Positions 25,381 to 38,707 of a DNA stretch of 64,000 bases are shown one piece after another. The position numbers and the translations under genes are program-made. The DNA comes from Parietaria judaica. Taxonomy: Eukaryota > Streptophyta > Magnoliopsida > Rosales > Urticaceae. The notes under the pieces were generated by a model. It was given only the letters and a program-made list of their open reading frames with translations, did no database searches and had not been told where the DNA came from. The stretch is from assembly GCA_954871525.1 (NCBI GenBank), contig OX940864.1, positions 5,016,001 to 5,080,000 on the forward strand, written 5' to 3'. How positions within the stretch are numbered: position 1 is the stretch's first letter; each line of letters starts with the position of its first letter.

Positions 25381-27241
25381 CCTAAAATCATTATTTTTTC
25401 AATTGGTTCGAAATTTTAGGTCGTAAACAATGTAAAATAAAGAAATGCTATAGCATTTCCTATGGCATTTCTCGTCAACAATTTAATCCTTACATATTTT
25501 TGCATGAGAACTCTTGTTATATTCAAATTCCAATGTATAAGCCCTAAAATCATTATTTTTTTAATTGGTTCGAAATTTAAGGTTGTAAAAAATGTAAAAT
25601 AAAGAAATGCTATAGGAAATGCTATAGCATTTCCTATGGCATTTCTCTTCAACAATTTAATCCTTGCATATTTTTGCATGAGAACTCTTGTTATATTCAA
25701 ATTCCAATGTATAAGCCCTAAAATCATTATTTTTTTAATTGGTTCGAAATTTAAGGTTGTAAAAAATGTAAAATAAAGAAATGCTATAGGAAATGCAATT
25801 TCTCGTCAACAATTTAATCCTTGCATATTTTTGCATGAGAACTCTTGTTATATTCAAATTCCAATGTATAAGCCCTAAAATCATTATTTTTTTAATTGGT
25901 TCGAAATTTAAGGTTGTAAAAAATGTAAAATAAAGAAATGCTATAGGAAATGCTATAGCATTTCCTATGGCATTTCTCTTCAACAATTTAATCCTTGCAT
26001 ATTTTTGCATGAGAACTCTTGTTATATTCAAATTCCATTGTATAAGCCCTAAAATCATTATTTTTTCAATTGGTTCGAAATTTAATGTTTTAAAAAATGT
26101 AAAATAAAGAAATGCTATAGGAAATGCTATAGCATTTCCTATGGCATTTCTCGTCAACAATTTAATCCTTGCATATTTTTGCGTGAGAACTCTTGTTATA
26201 TTCAAATTCCAATGTATAAGCCCTAAAATCATTATTTTTTCAATTGGTTCGAAATTTTAGGTCGTAAACAATGTAAAATAAAGAAATGCTATAGCATTTC
26301 CTATGGCATTTCTCGTCAACAATTTAATCCTTACATATTTTTGCATGAGAACTCTTGTTATATTCAAATTCCAATGTATAAGCCCTAAAATCATTATTTT
26401 TTTAATTGGTTCGAAATTTAAGGTTGTAAAAAATGTAAAATAAAGAAATGCTATAGGAAATGCTATAGCATTTCCTATGGCATTTCTCGTCAACAATTTA
26501 ATCGTTGCATATTTTTGCGTGACAACTCTTGTTATATTCAAATTCCAATGTATAAGCCCTAAAATCATTATTTTTTCAATTGGTTCGAAATTTTAGGTCG
26601 TAAACAATGTAAAATAAAGAAATGCTATAGCATTTCCTATGGCATTTCTCGTCAACAATTTAATCCTTGCATATTTTTGCATGAGAACTCTTGTTATATT
26701 CAAATTCCAATGTATAAGCCCTAAAATCATTATTTTTTTAATTGGTTCGAAATTTAAGGTTGTAAAAAATGTAAAATAAAGAAATGCTATAGGAAATGCT
26801 ATAGCATTTCCTATGGCATTTCTCTTCAACAATTTAATCCTTGCATATTTTTGCATGAGAACTCTTGTTATATTCAAATTCCAATGTATAAGCCCTAAAA
26901 TCATTATTTTTTCAATTGGTTCGAAATTTAAGGTTGTAAAAAATGTAAAATAAAGAAATGCTATAGGAAATGCTATAGCATTTCCTATAGCATTTCTCGT
27001 CAACAATTTAATGCTTGCATATTTTTGCATGAGAACTCTTGTTATATTCAAATTCCAATGTATAAGCCCTAAAATCATTATTTTTTCAATTGGTTCGAAA
27101 TTTAATGTTGTAAAAAATGTAAAATAAAGAAATGCTATAGGAAATGCTATAGCATTTCCTATGGCATTTCTCGTCAACAATTTAATCGTTGCATATTTTT
27201 GCGTGAGAACTCTTGTTATATTCAAATTCCAATGTATAAGC
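25381..27241 (+). repeat. Units of 841, 336 and 684 bp
   Basis: 25381-26221 is 162-174-157-174-174, 26222-26557 is 162-174 and 26558-27241 is 162-174-174-174. TCCATTGTATAAG (26034) and CCTTACATATTTT (25487, 26331) tie this part to the 22217 unit, while GCGTGACAACTC (26517) ties it to the 16313 and 41540 units. It reads as a recombination mosaic. Confidence 0.88.
26954..26997. repeat. Perfect 44-bp palindrome within a monomer (example)
   Basis: The segment reads the same on both strands. It is built from the 12-bp unit GAAATGCTATAG twice, followed by the reverse-complement arm, and the centre is GCTATAGC. Most 174-bp monomers have CCTATGGCATT in the right arm, which gives one mismatched pair (monomer positions 69 and 96); copies with CCTATAGCATT, like this one, are perfect. 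The arms are 22 bp with no spacer, so hairpin or cruciform formation is possible in principle. That this happens in the cell is inference. Confidence 0.93.
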
Positions 27242-28256
27242 CCTAAAATCATTATTTTTTCAATTGGTTCGAAATTTTAGGTCGTAAACAATGTAAAATA
27301 AAGAAATGCTATAGCATTTCCTATGGCATTTCTCGTCAACAATTTAATCCTTGCATATTTTTGCATGAGAACTCTTGTTATATTCAAATTCCAATGTATA
27401 AGCCCTAAAATCATTATTTTTTTAATTGGTTCGAAATTTAAGGTTGTAAAAAATGTAAAATAAAGAAATGCTATAGGAAATGCTATAGCATTTCCTATGG
27501 CATTTCTCTTCAACAATTTAATCCTTGCATATTTTTGCATGAGAACTCTTGTTATATTCAAATTCCAATGTATAAGCCCTAAAATCATTATTTTTTCAAT
27601 TGGTTCGAAATTTAAGGTTGTAAAAAATGTAAAATAAAGAAATGCTATAGGAAATGCTATATCTCGTCAACAATTTAATCCTTGCATATTTTTGCATGAG
27701 AACTCTTGTTATATTCAAATTCCAATGTATAAGCCCTAAAATCATTATTTTTTTAATTGGTTCGGAATTTAAGGTTGTAAAAAATGTAAAATAAAGAAAT
27801 GCTATAGGAAATGCTATAGCATTTCCTATGGCATTTCTCTTCAACAATTTAATCCTTGCATATTTTTGCATGAGAACTCTTGTTATATTCAAATTCCAAT
27901 GTATAAGCCCTAAAATCATTATTTTTTCAATTGGTTCGAAATTTAAGGTTGTAAAAAATGTAAAATAAAGAAATGCTATAGGAAATGCTATAGCATTTCC
28001 TATAGCATTTCTCGTCAACAATTTAATTCTTGCATATTTTTGCATGAGAACTCTTGTTATATTCAAATTCCAATGTATAAGCCCTAAAATCATTATTTTT
28101 TCAATTGGTTCGAAATTTAATGTTGTAAAAAATGTAAAATAAAGAAATGCTATAGGAAATGCTATAGCATTTCCTATGGCATTTCTCGTCAACAATTTAA
28201 TCGTTGCATATTTTTGTGTGACAACTCTTGTTATATTCAAATTCCAATGTATAAGC
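27242..28256 (+). repeat. 1015-bp unit
   Basis: Composition 162-174-157-174-174-174. It carries the GCTATATCTCG junction (27655), GGTTCGGAATTT (27761) and GTGACAACTC (28217), a mixture of markers from the 13425 and 16313 units. Confidence 0.88.
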
Positions 28257-29271
28257 CCTAAAATCATTATTTTTTCAATTGGTTCGAAATTTTAGGTCGT
28301 AAACAATGTAAAATAAAGAAATGCTATAGCATTTCCTATGGCATTTCTCGTCAACAATTTAATCCTTGCATATTTTTGCATGAGAACTCTTGTTATATTC
28401 AAATTCCAATGTATAAGCCCTAAAATCATTATTTTTTTAATTGGTTCGAAATTTAAGGTTGTAAAAAATGTAAAATAAAGAAATGCTATAGGAAATGCTA
28501 TTTCTCGTCAACAATTTAATCCTTGCATATTTTTGCATGAGAACTCTTGTTATATTCAAATTCCAATGTATAAGCCCTAAAATCATTATTTTTTTAATTG
28601 GTTCGAAATTTAAGGTTGTAAAAAATGTAAAATAAAGAAATGCTATAGGAAATGCTATAGCATTTCCTATGGCATTTCTCTTCAACAATTTAATCCTTGC
28701 ATATTTTTGCATGAGAACTCTTGTTATATTCAAATTCCAATGTATAAGCCCTAAAATCATTATTTTTTCAATTGGTTCAAAATTTAAGGTTGTAAAAAAT
28801 GTAAAATAAAGAAATGCTATAGGAAATGCTATAGCATTTCCTATGGCATTTCTCTTCAACAATTTAATCCTTGCATATTTTTGCATGAGAACTCTTGTTA
28901 TATTCAAATTCCAATGTATAAACCCTAAAATCATTATTTTTTCAATTGGTTCAAAATTTAAGGTTGTAAAAAATGTAAAATAAAGAAATGCTATAGGAAA
29001 TGCTATAGCATTTCCTATAGCATTTCTCGTCAACAATTTAATTCTTGCATATTTTTGCATGAGAACTCTTGTTATATTCAAATTCCAATTTATAAGCCCT
29101 AAAATCATTATTTTTTCAATTGGTTCGAAATTTAATGTTGTAAAAAATGTAAAATAAAGAAATGCTATAGGAAATGCTATAGCATTTCCTATGGCATTTC
29201 TCGTCAACAATTTAATCGTTGCATATTTTTGCGTGAGAACTCTTGTTATATTCAAATTCCAATGTATAAGC
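28257..29271 (+). repeat. 1015-bp unit with a 157-bp monomer directly after type A
   Basis: Composition 162-157-174-174-174-174. The length equals the previous unit but the order differs. Private variants are TATAAACCCTAAAATC (28917) and CAATTTATAAGCC (29088). Confidence 0.88.
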
Positions 29272-31802
29272 CCTAAAATCATTATTTTTTCAATTGGTTC
29301 GAAATTTTAGGTCGTAAACAATGTAAAATAAAGAAATGCTATAGCATTTCCTATGGCATTTCTCGTCAACAATTTAATCCTTGCATATTTTTGCATGAGA
29401 ACTCTTGTTATATTAAAATTCCAATGTATAAGCCCTAAAATCATTATTTTTTTAATTGGTTCGAAATTTAAGGTTGTAAAAAATGTAAAATAAAGAAATG
29501 CTATAGGAAATGCTATAGCATTTCCTATGGCATTTCTCTTCAACAATTTAATCCTTGCATATTTTTGCATGAGAACTCTTGTTATATTCAAATTCCAATG
29601 TATAAGCCCTAAAATCATTATTTTTTCAATTGGTTCGAAATTTAAGGTTGTAAAAAATGTAAAATAAAGAAATGCTATAGGAAATGCTATTTCTCGTCAA
29701 CAATTTAATCCTTGCATATTTTTGCATGAGAACTCTTGTTATATTAAAATTCCAATGTATAAGCCCTAAAATCATTATTTTTTTAATTGGTTCGAAATTT
29801 AAGGTTGTAAAAAATGTAAAATAAAGAAATGCTATAGGAAATGCTATAGCATTTCCTATGGCATTTCTCTTCAACAATTTAATCCTTGCATATTTTTGCA
29901 TGAGAACTCTTGTTATATTCAAATTCCATTGTATAAGCCCTAAAATCATTATTTTTTCAATTGGTTCGAAATTTAAGGTTGTAAAAAATGTAAAATAAAG
30001 AAATGCTATAGGAAATGCTATTTCTCGTCAACAATTTAATTCTTGCATATTTTTGCATGAGAACTCTTGTTATATTCAAATTCCAATGTATAAGCCCTAA
30101 AATCATTATTTTTTTCAATTGGTTCGAAATTTAATGTTGTAAAAAATGTAAAATAAAGAAATGCTATAGGAAATGCTATAGCATTTCCTATGGCATTTCT
30201 CGTCAACAATTTAATCCTTACATATTTTTGCATGAGAACTCTTGTTATATTCAAATTCCAATGTATAAGCCCTAAAATCATAATTTTTTTAATTGGTTCG
30301 AAATTTAAGGTTGTAAAAAATGTAAAATAAAGAAATGCTATAGGAAATGCTATAGCATTTCCTATGGCATTTCTCTTCAACAATTTAATCCTTGCATATT
30401 TTTGCATGAGAACTCTTGTTATATTCAAATTCCAATGTATAAGCCCTAAAATCATTATTTTTTCAATTGGTTCAAAATTTAAGGTTGTAAAAAATGTAAA
30501 ATAAAGAAATGCTATAGGAAATGCTATTTCTCGTCAACAATTTAATCCTTGCATATTTTTGCATGAGAACTCTTGTTATATTCAAATTCCAATGTATAAG
30601 CCCTAAAATCATTATTTTTTTAATTGGTTCGAAATTTAAGGTTGTAAAAAATGTAAAATAAAGAAATGCTATAGGAAATGCTATAGCATTTCCTATGGCA
30701 TTTCTCTTCAACAATTTAATCCTTGCATATTTTTGCATGAGAACTCTTGTTATATTCAAATTCCAATGTATAAGCCCTAAAATCATTATTTTTTCAATTG
30801 GTTCGAAATTTAAGGTTGTAAAAAATGTAAAATAAAGAAATGCTATAGGAAATGCTATTTCTCGTCAACAATTTAATTCTTGCATATTTTTGCATGAGAA
30901 CTCTTGTTATATTCAAATTCCAATGTATAAGCCCTAAAATCATTATTTTTTCAATGTGTTCGAAATTTAATGTTGTAAAAAATGTAAAATAAAGAAATGC
31001 TATAGGAAATGCTATAGCATTTCCTATGGCATTTCTCGTCAACAATTTAATCTTTGCATATTTTTGCGTGAGAACTCTTGTTATATTCAAATTCCAATGT
31101 ATAAGCCCTAAAACCATTATTTTTTTAATTGGTTCGAAATTTAAGGATGTAAAAAATGTAAAATAAAGAAATGCTATAGGAAATGCTATAGCATTTCCTA
31201 TGGCATTTCTCTTCAACAATTTAATCCTTGCATATTTTTGCATGAGAACTCTTGTTATATTCAAATTCCAATGTATAAGCCCTAAAATCATTATTTTTTC
31301 AATTGGTTCAAAATTTAAGGTTGTAAAAAATGTAAAATAAAGAAATGCTATAGGAAATGTTATAGCATTTCCTATGGCATTTCTCTTCAACAATTTAATC
31401 CGTGCATATTTTTGCATGAGAACTCTTGTTATATTCCAATTCCAATGTATAAGCCCTAAAATCATTATTTTTTCAATTGGTTCAAAATTTAAGGTTGTAA
31501 AAAATGTAAAATAAAGAAATGCTATAGGAAATGCTATAGCATTTCCTATAGCATTTCTCGTCAACAATTTAATTCTTGCATATTTTTGCATGAGAACTCT
31601 TGTTATATTCAAATTCCAATGTATAAGCCCTAAAATCATTATTTTTTCAATTGGTTCGAAATTTAATGTTGTAAAAAATGTAAAATAAAGAAATGCTATA
31701 GGAAATGCTATAGCATTTCCTATGGCATTTCTCGTCAACAATTTAATCGTTGCATATTTTTGCGTGAGAACTCTTGTTATATTCAAATTCCAATGTATAA
31801 GC
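29272..31802 (+). repeat. 2531-bp composite unit (copy 1)
   Basis: Composition 336+331+506+331+1027 bp. The first half matches 22217-23700 at an offset of 7055 bp, and the whole unit matches 36177-38707 at 6905 bp. Markers are ATATTAAAATTCC (29412), the extra-T monomer (30112), TCAATGTGTTCG (30952), AAAACCATT (31109) and AATCCGTGCATAT (31398). Confidence 0.9.
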
Positions 31803-33484
31803 CCTAAAATCATTATTTTTTCAATTGGTTCGAAATTTTAGGTCGTAAACAATGTAAAATAAAGAAATGCTATAGCATTTCCTATGGCATTTCTCGTCAA
31901 CACTTTAATCCTTGCATATTTTTGCATGAGAACTCTTGTTATATTAAAATTCCAATGTATAAGCCCTAAAATCATAATTTTTTTAATTGGTTCGAAATTT
32001 AAGGTTGTAAAAAATGTAAAATAAAGAAATGCTATAGGAAATGCTATAGCATTTCCTATGGCATTTCTCTTCAACAATTTAATCCTTGCATATTTTTGCA
32101 TGAGAACTCTTGTTATATTCAAATTCCAATGTATAAGCCCTAAAATCATTATTTTTTCAATTGGTTCAAAATTTAAGGTTGTAAAAAATGTAAAATAAAG
32201 AAATGCTATAGGAAATGCTATTTCTCGTCAACAATTTAATCCTTGCATATTTTTGCATGAGAACTCTTGTTATATTCAAATTCCAATGTATAAGCCCTAA
32301 AATCATTATTTTTTTAATTGGTTCGAAATTTAAGGTTGTAAAAAATGTAAAATAAAGAAATGCTATAGGAAATGCTATAGCATTTCCTATGGCATTTCTC
32401 TTCAACAATTTAATCCTTGCATATTTTTGCATGAGAACTCTTGTTATATTCAAATTCCAATGTATAAGCCCTAAAATCATTATTTTTTCAATTGGTTCGA
32501 AATTTAAGGTTGTAAAAAATGTAAAATAAAGAAATGCTATAGGAAATGCTATTTCTCGTCAACAATTTAATTCTTGCATATTTTTGCATGAGAACTCTTG
32601 TTATATTCAAATTCCAATGTATAAGCCCTAAAATCATTATTTTTTCAATGTGTTCGAAATTTAATGTTGTAAAAAATGTAAAATAAAGAAATGCTATAGG
32701 AAATGCTATAGCATTTCCTATGGCATTTCTCGTCAACAATTTAATCTTTGCATATTTTTGCGTGAGAACTCTTGTTATATTCAAATTCCAATGTATAAGC
32801 CCTAAAACCATTATTTTTTTAATTGGTTCGAAATTTAAGGATGTAAAAAATGTAAAATAAAGAAATGCTATAGGAAATGCTATAGCATTTCCTATGGCAT
32901 TTCTCTTCAACAATTTAATCCTTGCATATTTTTGCATGAGAACTCTTGTTATATTCAAATTCCAATGTATAAGCCCTAAAATCATTATTTTTTCAATTGG
33001 TTCAAAATTTAAGGTTGTAAAAAATGTAAAATAAAGAAATGCTATAGGAAATGCTATAGCATTTCCTATGGCATTTCTCTTCAACAATTTAATCCGTGCA
33101 TATTTTTGCATGAGAACTCTTGTTATATTCAAATTCCAATGTATAAGCCCTAAAATCATTATTTTTTCAATTGGTTCAAAATTTAAGGTTGTAAAAAATG
33201 TAAAATAAAGAAATGCTATAGCATTTCCTATAGCATTTCTCGTCAACAATTTAATTCTTGCATATTTTTGCATGAGAACTCTTGTTATATTCAAATTCCA
33301 ATGTATAAGCCCTAAAATCATTATTTTTTCAATTGGTTCGAAATTTAATGTTGTAAAAAATGTAAAATAAAGAAATGCTATAGGAAATGCTATAGCATTT
33401 CCTATGGCATTTCTCGTCAACAATTTAATCGTTGCATATTTTTGCGTGAGAACTCTTGTTATATTCAAATTCCAATGTATAAGC
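31803..33484 (+). repeat. 1682-bp unit of a tandem series
   Basis: Composition 162-174-157-174-157-174-174-174-162-174. It repeats the markers TCAATGTGTTCG (32647) and AATCCGTGCATAT (33092). It is 12 bp shorter than its neighbour because one monomer near 33217 has lost a palindrome unit (GAAATGCTATAGCATTTCC). Confidence 0.9.
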
Positions 33485-35178
33485 CCTAAAATCATTATTT
33501 TTTCAATTGGTTCGAAATTTTAGGTCGTAAACAATGTAAAATAAAGAAATGCTATAGCATTTCCTATGGCATTTCTCGTCAACACTTTAATCCTTGCATA
33601 TTTTTGCATGAGAACTCTTGTTATATTAAAATTCCAATGTATAAGCCCTAAAATCATTATTTTTTTAATTGGTTCGAAATTTAAGGTTGTAAAAAATGTA
33701 AAATAAAGAAATGCTATAGGAAATGCTATAGCATTTCCTATGGCATTTCTCTTCAACAATTTAATCCTTGCATATTTTTGCATGAGAACTCTTGTTATAT
33801 TCAAATTCCAATGTATAAGCCCTAAAATCATTATTTTTTCAATTGGTTCGAAATTTAAGGTTGTAAAAAATGTAAAATAAAGAAATGCTATAGGAAATGC
33901 TATTTCTCGTCAACAATTTAATCCTTGCATATTTTTGCATGAGAACTCTTGTTATATTCAAATTCCAATGTATAAGCCCTAAAATCATTATTTTTTTAAT
34001 TGGTTCGAAATTTAAGGTTGTAAAAAATGTAAAATAAAGAAATGCTATAGGAAATGCTATAGCATTTCCTATGGCATTTCTCTTCAACAATTTAATCCTT
34101 GCATATTTTTGCATGAGAACTCTTGTTATATTCAAATTCCAATGTATAAGCCCTAAAATCATTATTTTTTCAATTGGTTCGAAATTTAAGGTTGTAAAAA
34201 ATGTAAAATAAAGAAATGCTATAGGAAATGCTATTTCTCGTCAACAATTTAATTCTTGCATATTTTTGCATGAGAACTCTTGTTATATTCAAATTCCAAT
34301 GTATAAGCCCTAAAATCATTATTTTTTCAATGTGTTCGAAATTTAATGTTGTAAAAAATGTAAAATAAAGAAATGCTATAGGAAATGCTATAGCATTTCC
34401 TATGGCATTTCTCGTCAACAATTTAATCTTTGCATATTTTTGCGTGAGAACTCTTGTTATATTCAAATTCCAATGTATAAGCCCTAAAACCATTATTTTT
34501 TTAATTGGTTCGAAATTTAAGGATGTAAAAAATGTAAAATAAAGAAATGCTATAGGAAATGCTATAGCATTTCCTATGGCATTTCTCTTCAACAATTTAA
34601 TCCTTGCATATTTTTGCATGAGAACTCTTGTTATATTCAAATTCCAATGTATAAGCCCTAAAATCATTATTTTTTCAATTGGTTCAAAATTTAAGGTTGT
34701 AAAAAATGTAAAATAAAGAAATGCTATAGGAAATGCTATAGCATTTCCTATGGCATTTCTCTTCAACAATTTAATCCGTGCATATTTTTGCATGAGAACT
34801 CTTGTTATATTCAAATTCCAATGTATAAGCCCTAAAATCATTATTTTTTCAATTGGTTCAAAATTTAAGGTTGTAAAAAATGTAAAATAAAGAAATGCTA
34901 TAGGAAATGCTATAGCATTTCCTATAGCATTTCTCGTCAACAATTTAATTCTTGCATATTTTTGCATGAGAACTCTTGTTATATTCAAATTCCAATGTAT
35001 AAGCCCTAAAATCATTATTTTTTCAATTGGTTCGAAATTTAATGTTGTAAAAAATGTAAAATAAAGAAATGCTATAGGAAATGCTATAGCATTTCCTATG
35101 GCATTTCTCGTCAACAATTTAATCGTTGCATATTTTTGCGTGAGAACTCTTGTTATATTCAAATTCCAATGTATAAGC
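33485..35178 (+). repeat. 1694-bp unit of a tandem series
   Basis: Same order as the previous unit, with a full 174-bp monomer where that one has 162 bp. TCAATGTGTTCG recurs at 34327 and AATCCGTGCATAT at 34774. With the right part of the 29272 unit this makes three successive copies, and a further copy lies at about 37377-39054. Confidence 0.9.
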
Positions 35179-36176
35179 CCTAAAATCATTATTTTTTCAA
35201 TTGGTTCGAAATTTTAGTTCGTAAACAATGTAAAATAAAGAAATGCTATAGCATTTCCTATGGCATTTCTCGTCAACACTTTAATCCTTGCATATTTTTG
35301 CATGAGAACTCTTGTTATATTAAAATTCCAATGTATAAGCCCTAAAATCATTATTTTTTTAATTGGTTCGAAATTTAAGGTTGTAAAAAATGTAAAATAA
35401 AGAAATGCTATAGGAAATGCTATAGCATTTCCTATGGCATTTCTCTTCAACAATTTAATCCTTGCATATTTTTGCATGAGAACTCTTGTTATATTCAAAT
35501 TCCAATGTATAAGCCCTAAAATCATTATTTTTTCAATTGGTTCGAAATTTAAGGTTGTAAAAAATGTAAAATAAAGAAATGCTATAGGAAATGCTATTTC
35601 TCGTCAACAATTTAATCCTTGCATATTTTTGCATGAGAACTCTTGTTATATTCAAATTCCAATGTATAAGCCCTCAAATCATTATTTTTTTAATTGGTTC
35701 GAAATTTAAGGTTGTAAAAAATGTAAAATAAAGAAATGCTATAGGAAATGCTATAGCATTTCCTATGGCATTTCTCTTCAACAATTTAATCCTTGCATAT
35801 TTTTGCATGAGAACTCTTGTTATATTAAAATTCCAATGTATAAGCCCTAAAATCATTATTTTTTCAATTGGTTTGAAATTTAAGGTTGTAAAAAATGTAA
35901 AATAAAGAAATGCTATAGGAAATGCTATTTCTCGTCAACAATTTAATTCTTGCATATTTTTGCATGAGAACTCTTGTTATATTCAAATTCCAATGTATAA
36001 GCCCTAAAATCATTATTTTTTCAATTGGTTCGAAATTTAATGTTGTAAAAAATGTAAAATAAAGAAATGCTATAGGAAATGCTATAGCATTTCCTATGGC
36101 ATTTCTCGTCAACAATTTAATCGTTGCATATTTTTGCGTGAGAACTCTTGTTATATTCAAATTCCAATGTATAAGC
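35179..36176 (+). repeat. 998-bp higher-order repeat, ATATTAAAATTCC subtype (copy 1)
   Basis: Markers are ATATTAAAATTCC (35316, 35822) and GGTTTGAAATTT (35869). Private changes are TTTTAGTTCGTAAAC in the type A block (35213) and CCCTCAAATCATT (35672). It matches 38708-39705 at an offset of 3529 bp. Confidence 0.91.
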
Positions 36177-38707
36177 CCTAAAATCATTATTTTTTCAATT
36201 GGTTCGAAATTTTAGGTCGTAAACAATGTAAAATAAAGAAATGCTATAGCATTTCCTATGGCATTTCTCGTCAACAATTTAATCCTTGCATATTTTTGCA
36301 TGAGAACTCTTGTTATATTAAAATTCCAATGTATAAGCCCTAAAATCATTATTTTTTTAATTGGTTCGAAATTTAAGGTTGTAAAAAATGTAAAATAAAG
36401 AAATGCTATAGGAAATGCTATAGCATTTCCTATGGCATTTCTCTTCAACAATTTAATCCTTGCATATTTTTGCATGAGAACTCTTGTTATATTCAAATTC
36501 CAATGTATAAGCCCTAAAATCATTATTTTTTCAATTGGTTCGAAATTTAAGGTTGTAAAAAATGTAAAATAAAGAAATGCTATAGGAAATGCTATTTCTC
36601 GTCAACAATTTAATCCTTGCATATTTTTGCATGAGAACTCTTGTTATATTCAAATTCCAATGTATAAGCCCTAAAATCATTATTTTTTTCATTGGTTCGA
36701 AATTTAAGGTTGTAAAAAATGTAAAATAAAGAAATGCTATAGGAAATGCTATAGCATTTCCTATGGCATTTCTCTTCAACAATTTAATCCTTGCATATTT
36801 TTGCATGAGAACTCTTGTTATATTCAAATTCCATTGTATAAGCCCTAAAATCATTATTTTTTCAATTGGTTCGAAATTTAAGGTTGTAAAAAATGTAAAA
36901 TAAAGAAATGCTATAGGAAATGCTATTTCTCGTCAACAATTTAATTCTTGCATATTTTTGCATGAGAACTCTTGTTATATTCAAATTCCAATGTATAAGC
37001 CCTAAAATCATTATTTTTTTCAATTGGTTCGAAATTTAATGTTGTAAAAAATGTAAAATAAAGAAATGCTATAGGAAATGCTATAGCATTTCCTATGGCA
37101 TTTCTCGTCAACAATTTAATCCTTACATATTTTTGCATGAGAACTCTTGTTATATTCAAATTCCAATGTATAAGCCCTAAAATCATAATTTTTTTAATTG
37201 GTTCGAAATTTAAGGTTGTAAAAAATGTAAAATAAAGAAATGCTATAGGAAATGCTATAGCATTTCCTATGGCATTTCTCTTCAACAATTTAATCCTTGC
37301 ATATTTTTGCATGAGAACTCTTGTTATATTCAAATTCCAATGTATAAGCCCTAAAATCATTATTTTTTCAATTGGTTCAAAATTTAAGGTTGTAAAAAAT
37401 GTAAAATAAAGAAATGCTATAGGAAATGCTATTTCTCGTCAACAATTTAATCCTTGCATATTTTTGCATGAGAACTCTTGTTATATTCAAATTCCAATGT
37501 ATAAGCCCTAAAATCATTATTTTTTTAATTGGTTCGAAATTTAAGGTTGTAAAAAATGTAAAATAAAGAAATGCTATAGGAAATGCTATAGCATTTCCTA
37601 TGGCATTTCTCTTCAACAATTTAATCCTTGCATATTTTTGCATGAGAACTCTTGTTATATTCAAATTCCAATGTATAAGCCCTAAAATCATTATTTTTTC
37701 AATTGGTTCGAAATTTAAGGTTGTAAAAAATGTAAAATAAAGAAATGCTATAGGAAATGCTATTTCTCGTCAACAATTTAATTCTTGCATATTTTTGCAT
37801 GAGAACTCTTGTTATATTCAAATTCCAATGTATAAGCCCTAAAATCATTATTTTTTCAATGTGTTCGAAATTTAATGTTGTAAAAAATGTAAAATAAAGA
37901 AATGCTATAGGAAATGCTATAGCATTTCCTATGGCATTTCTCGTCAACAATTTAATCTTTGCATATTATTGCGTGAGAACTCTTGTTATATTCAAATTCC
38001 AATGTATAAGCCCTAAAACCATTATTTTTTTAATTGGTTCGAAATTTAAGGATGTAAAAAATGTAAAATAAAGAAATGCTATAGGAAATGCTATAGCATT
38101 TCCTATGGCATTTCTCTTCAACAATTTAATCCTTGCATATTTTTGCATGAGAACTCTTGTTATATTCAAATTCCAATGTATAAGCCCTAAAATCATTATT
38201 TTTTCAATTGGTTCAAAATTTAAGGTTGTAAAAAATGTAAAATAAAGAAATGCTATAGGAAATGCTATAGCATTTCCTATGGCATTTCTCTTCAACAATT
38301 TAATCCTTGCATATTTTTGCATGAGAACTCTTGTTATATTCAAATTCCAATGTATAAGCCCTAAAATCATTATTTTTTCAATTGGTTCAAAATTTAAGGT
38401 TTTAAAAAATGTAAAATAAAGAAATGCTATAGGAAATGCTATAGCATTTCCTATAGCATTTCTCGTCAACAATTTAATTCTTGCATATTTTTGCATGAGA
38501 ACTCTTGTTATATTCAAATTCCAATGTATAAGCCCTAAAATCATTATTTTTTCAATTGGTTCGAAATTTAATGTTGTAAAAAATGTAAAATAAAGAAATG
38601 CTATAGGAAATGCTATAGCATTTCCTATGGCATTTCTCGTCAACAATTTAATCGTTGCATATTTTTGCGTGAGAACTCTTGTTATATTCAAATTCCAATG
38701 TATAAGC
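36177..38707 (+). repeat. 2531-bp composite unit (copy 2)
   Basis: It repeats 29272-31802 at an offset of 6905 bp with the same composition and markers, including TCCATTGTATAAG (36829) and the extra-T monomer (37014). Private changes are TTTTTTTCATTGG (36682), GCATATTATTGC (37961) and AAGGTTTTAAAA (38396). Confidence 0.9.

Noticed and set aside
26222..26557. 336-bp dimer as the basic repeat unit in place of the 174-bp monomer
   Set aside because: Dimers are common, but the two halves are clearly homologous over their full length and runs of single 174-bp monomers occur (for example 14933-15976), so the monomer is the basic unit and the dimer a higher-order level.
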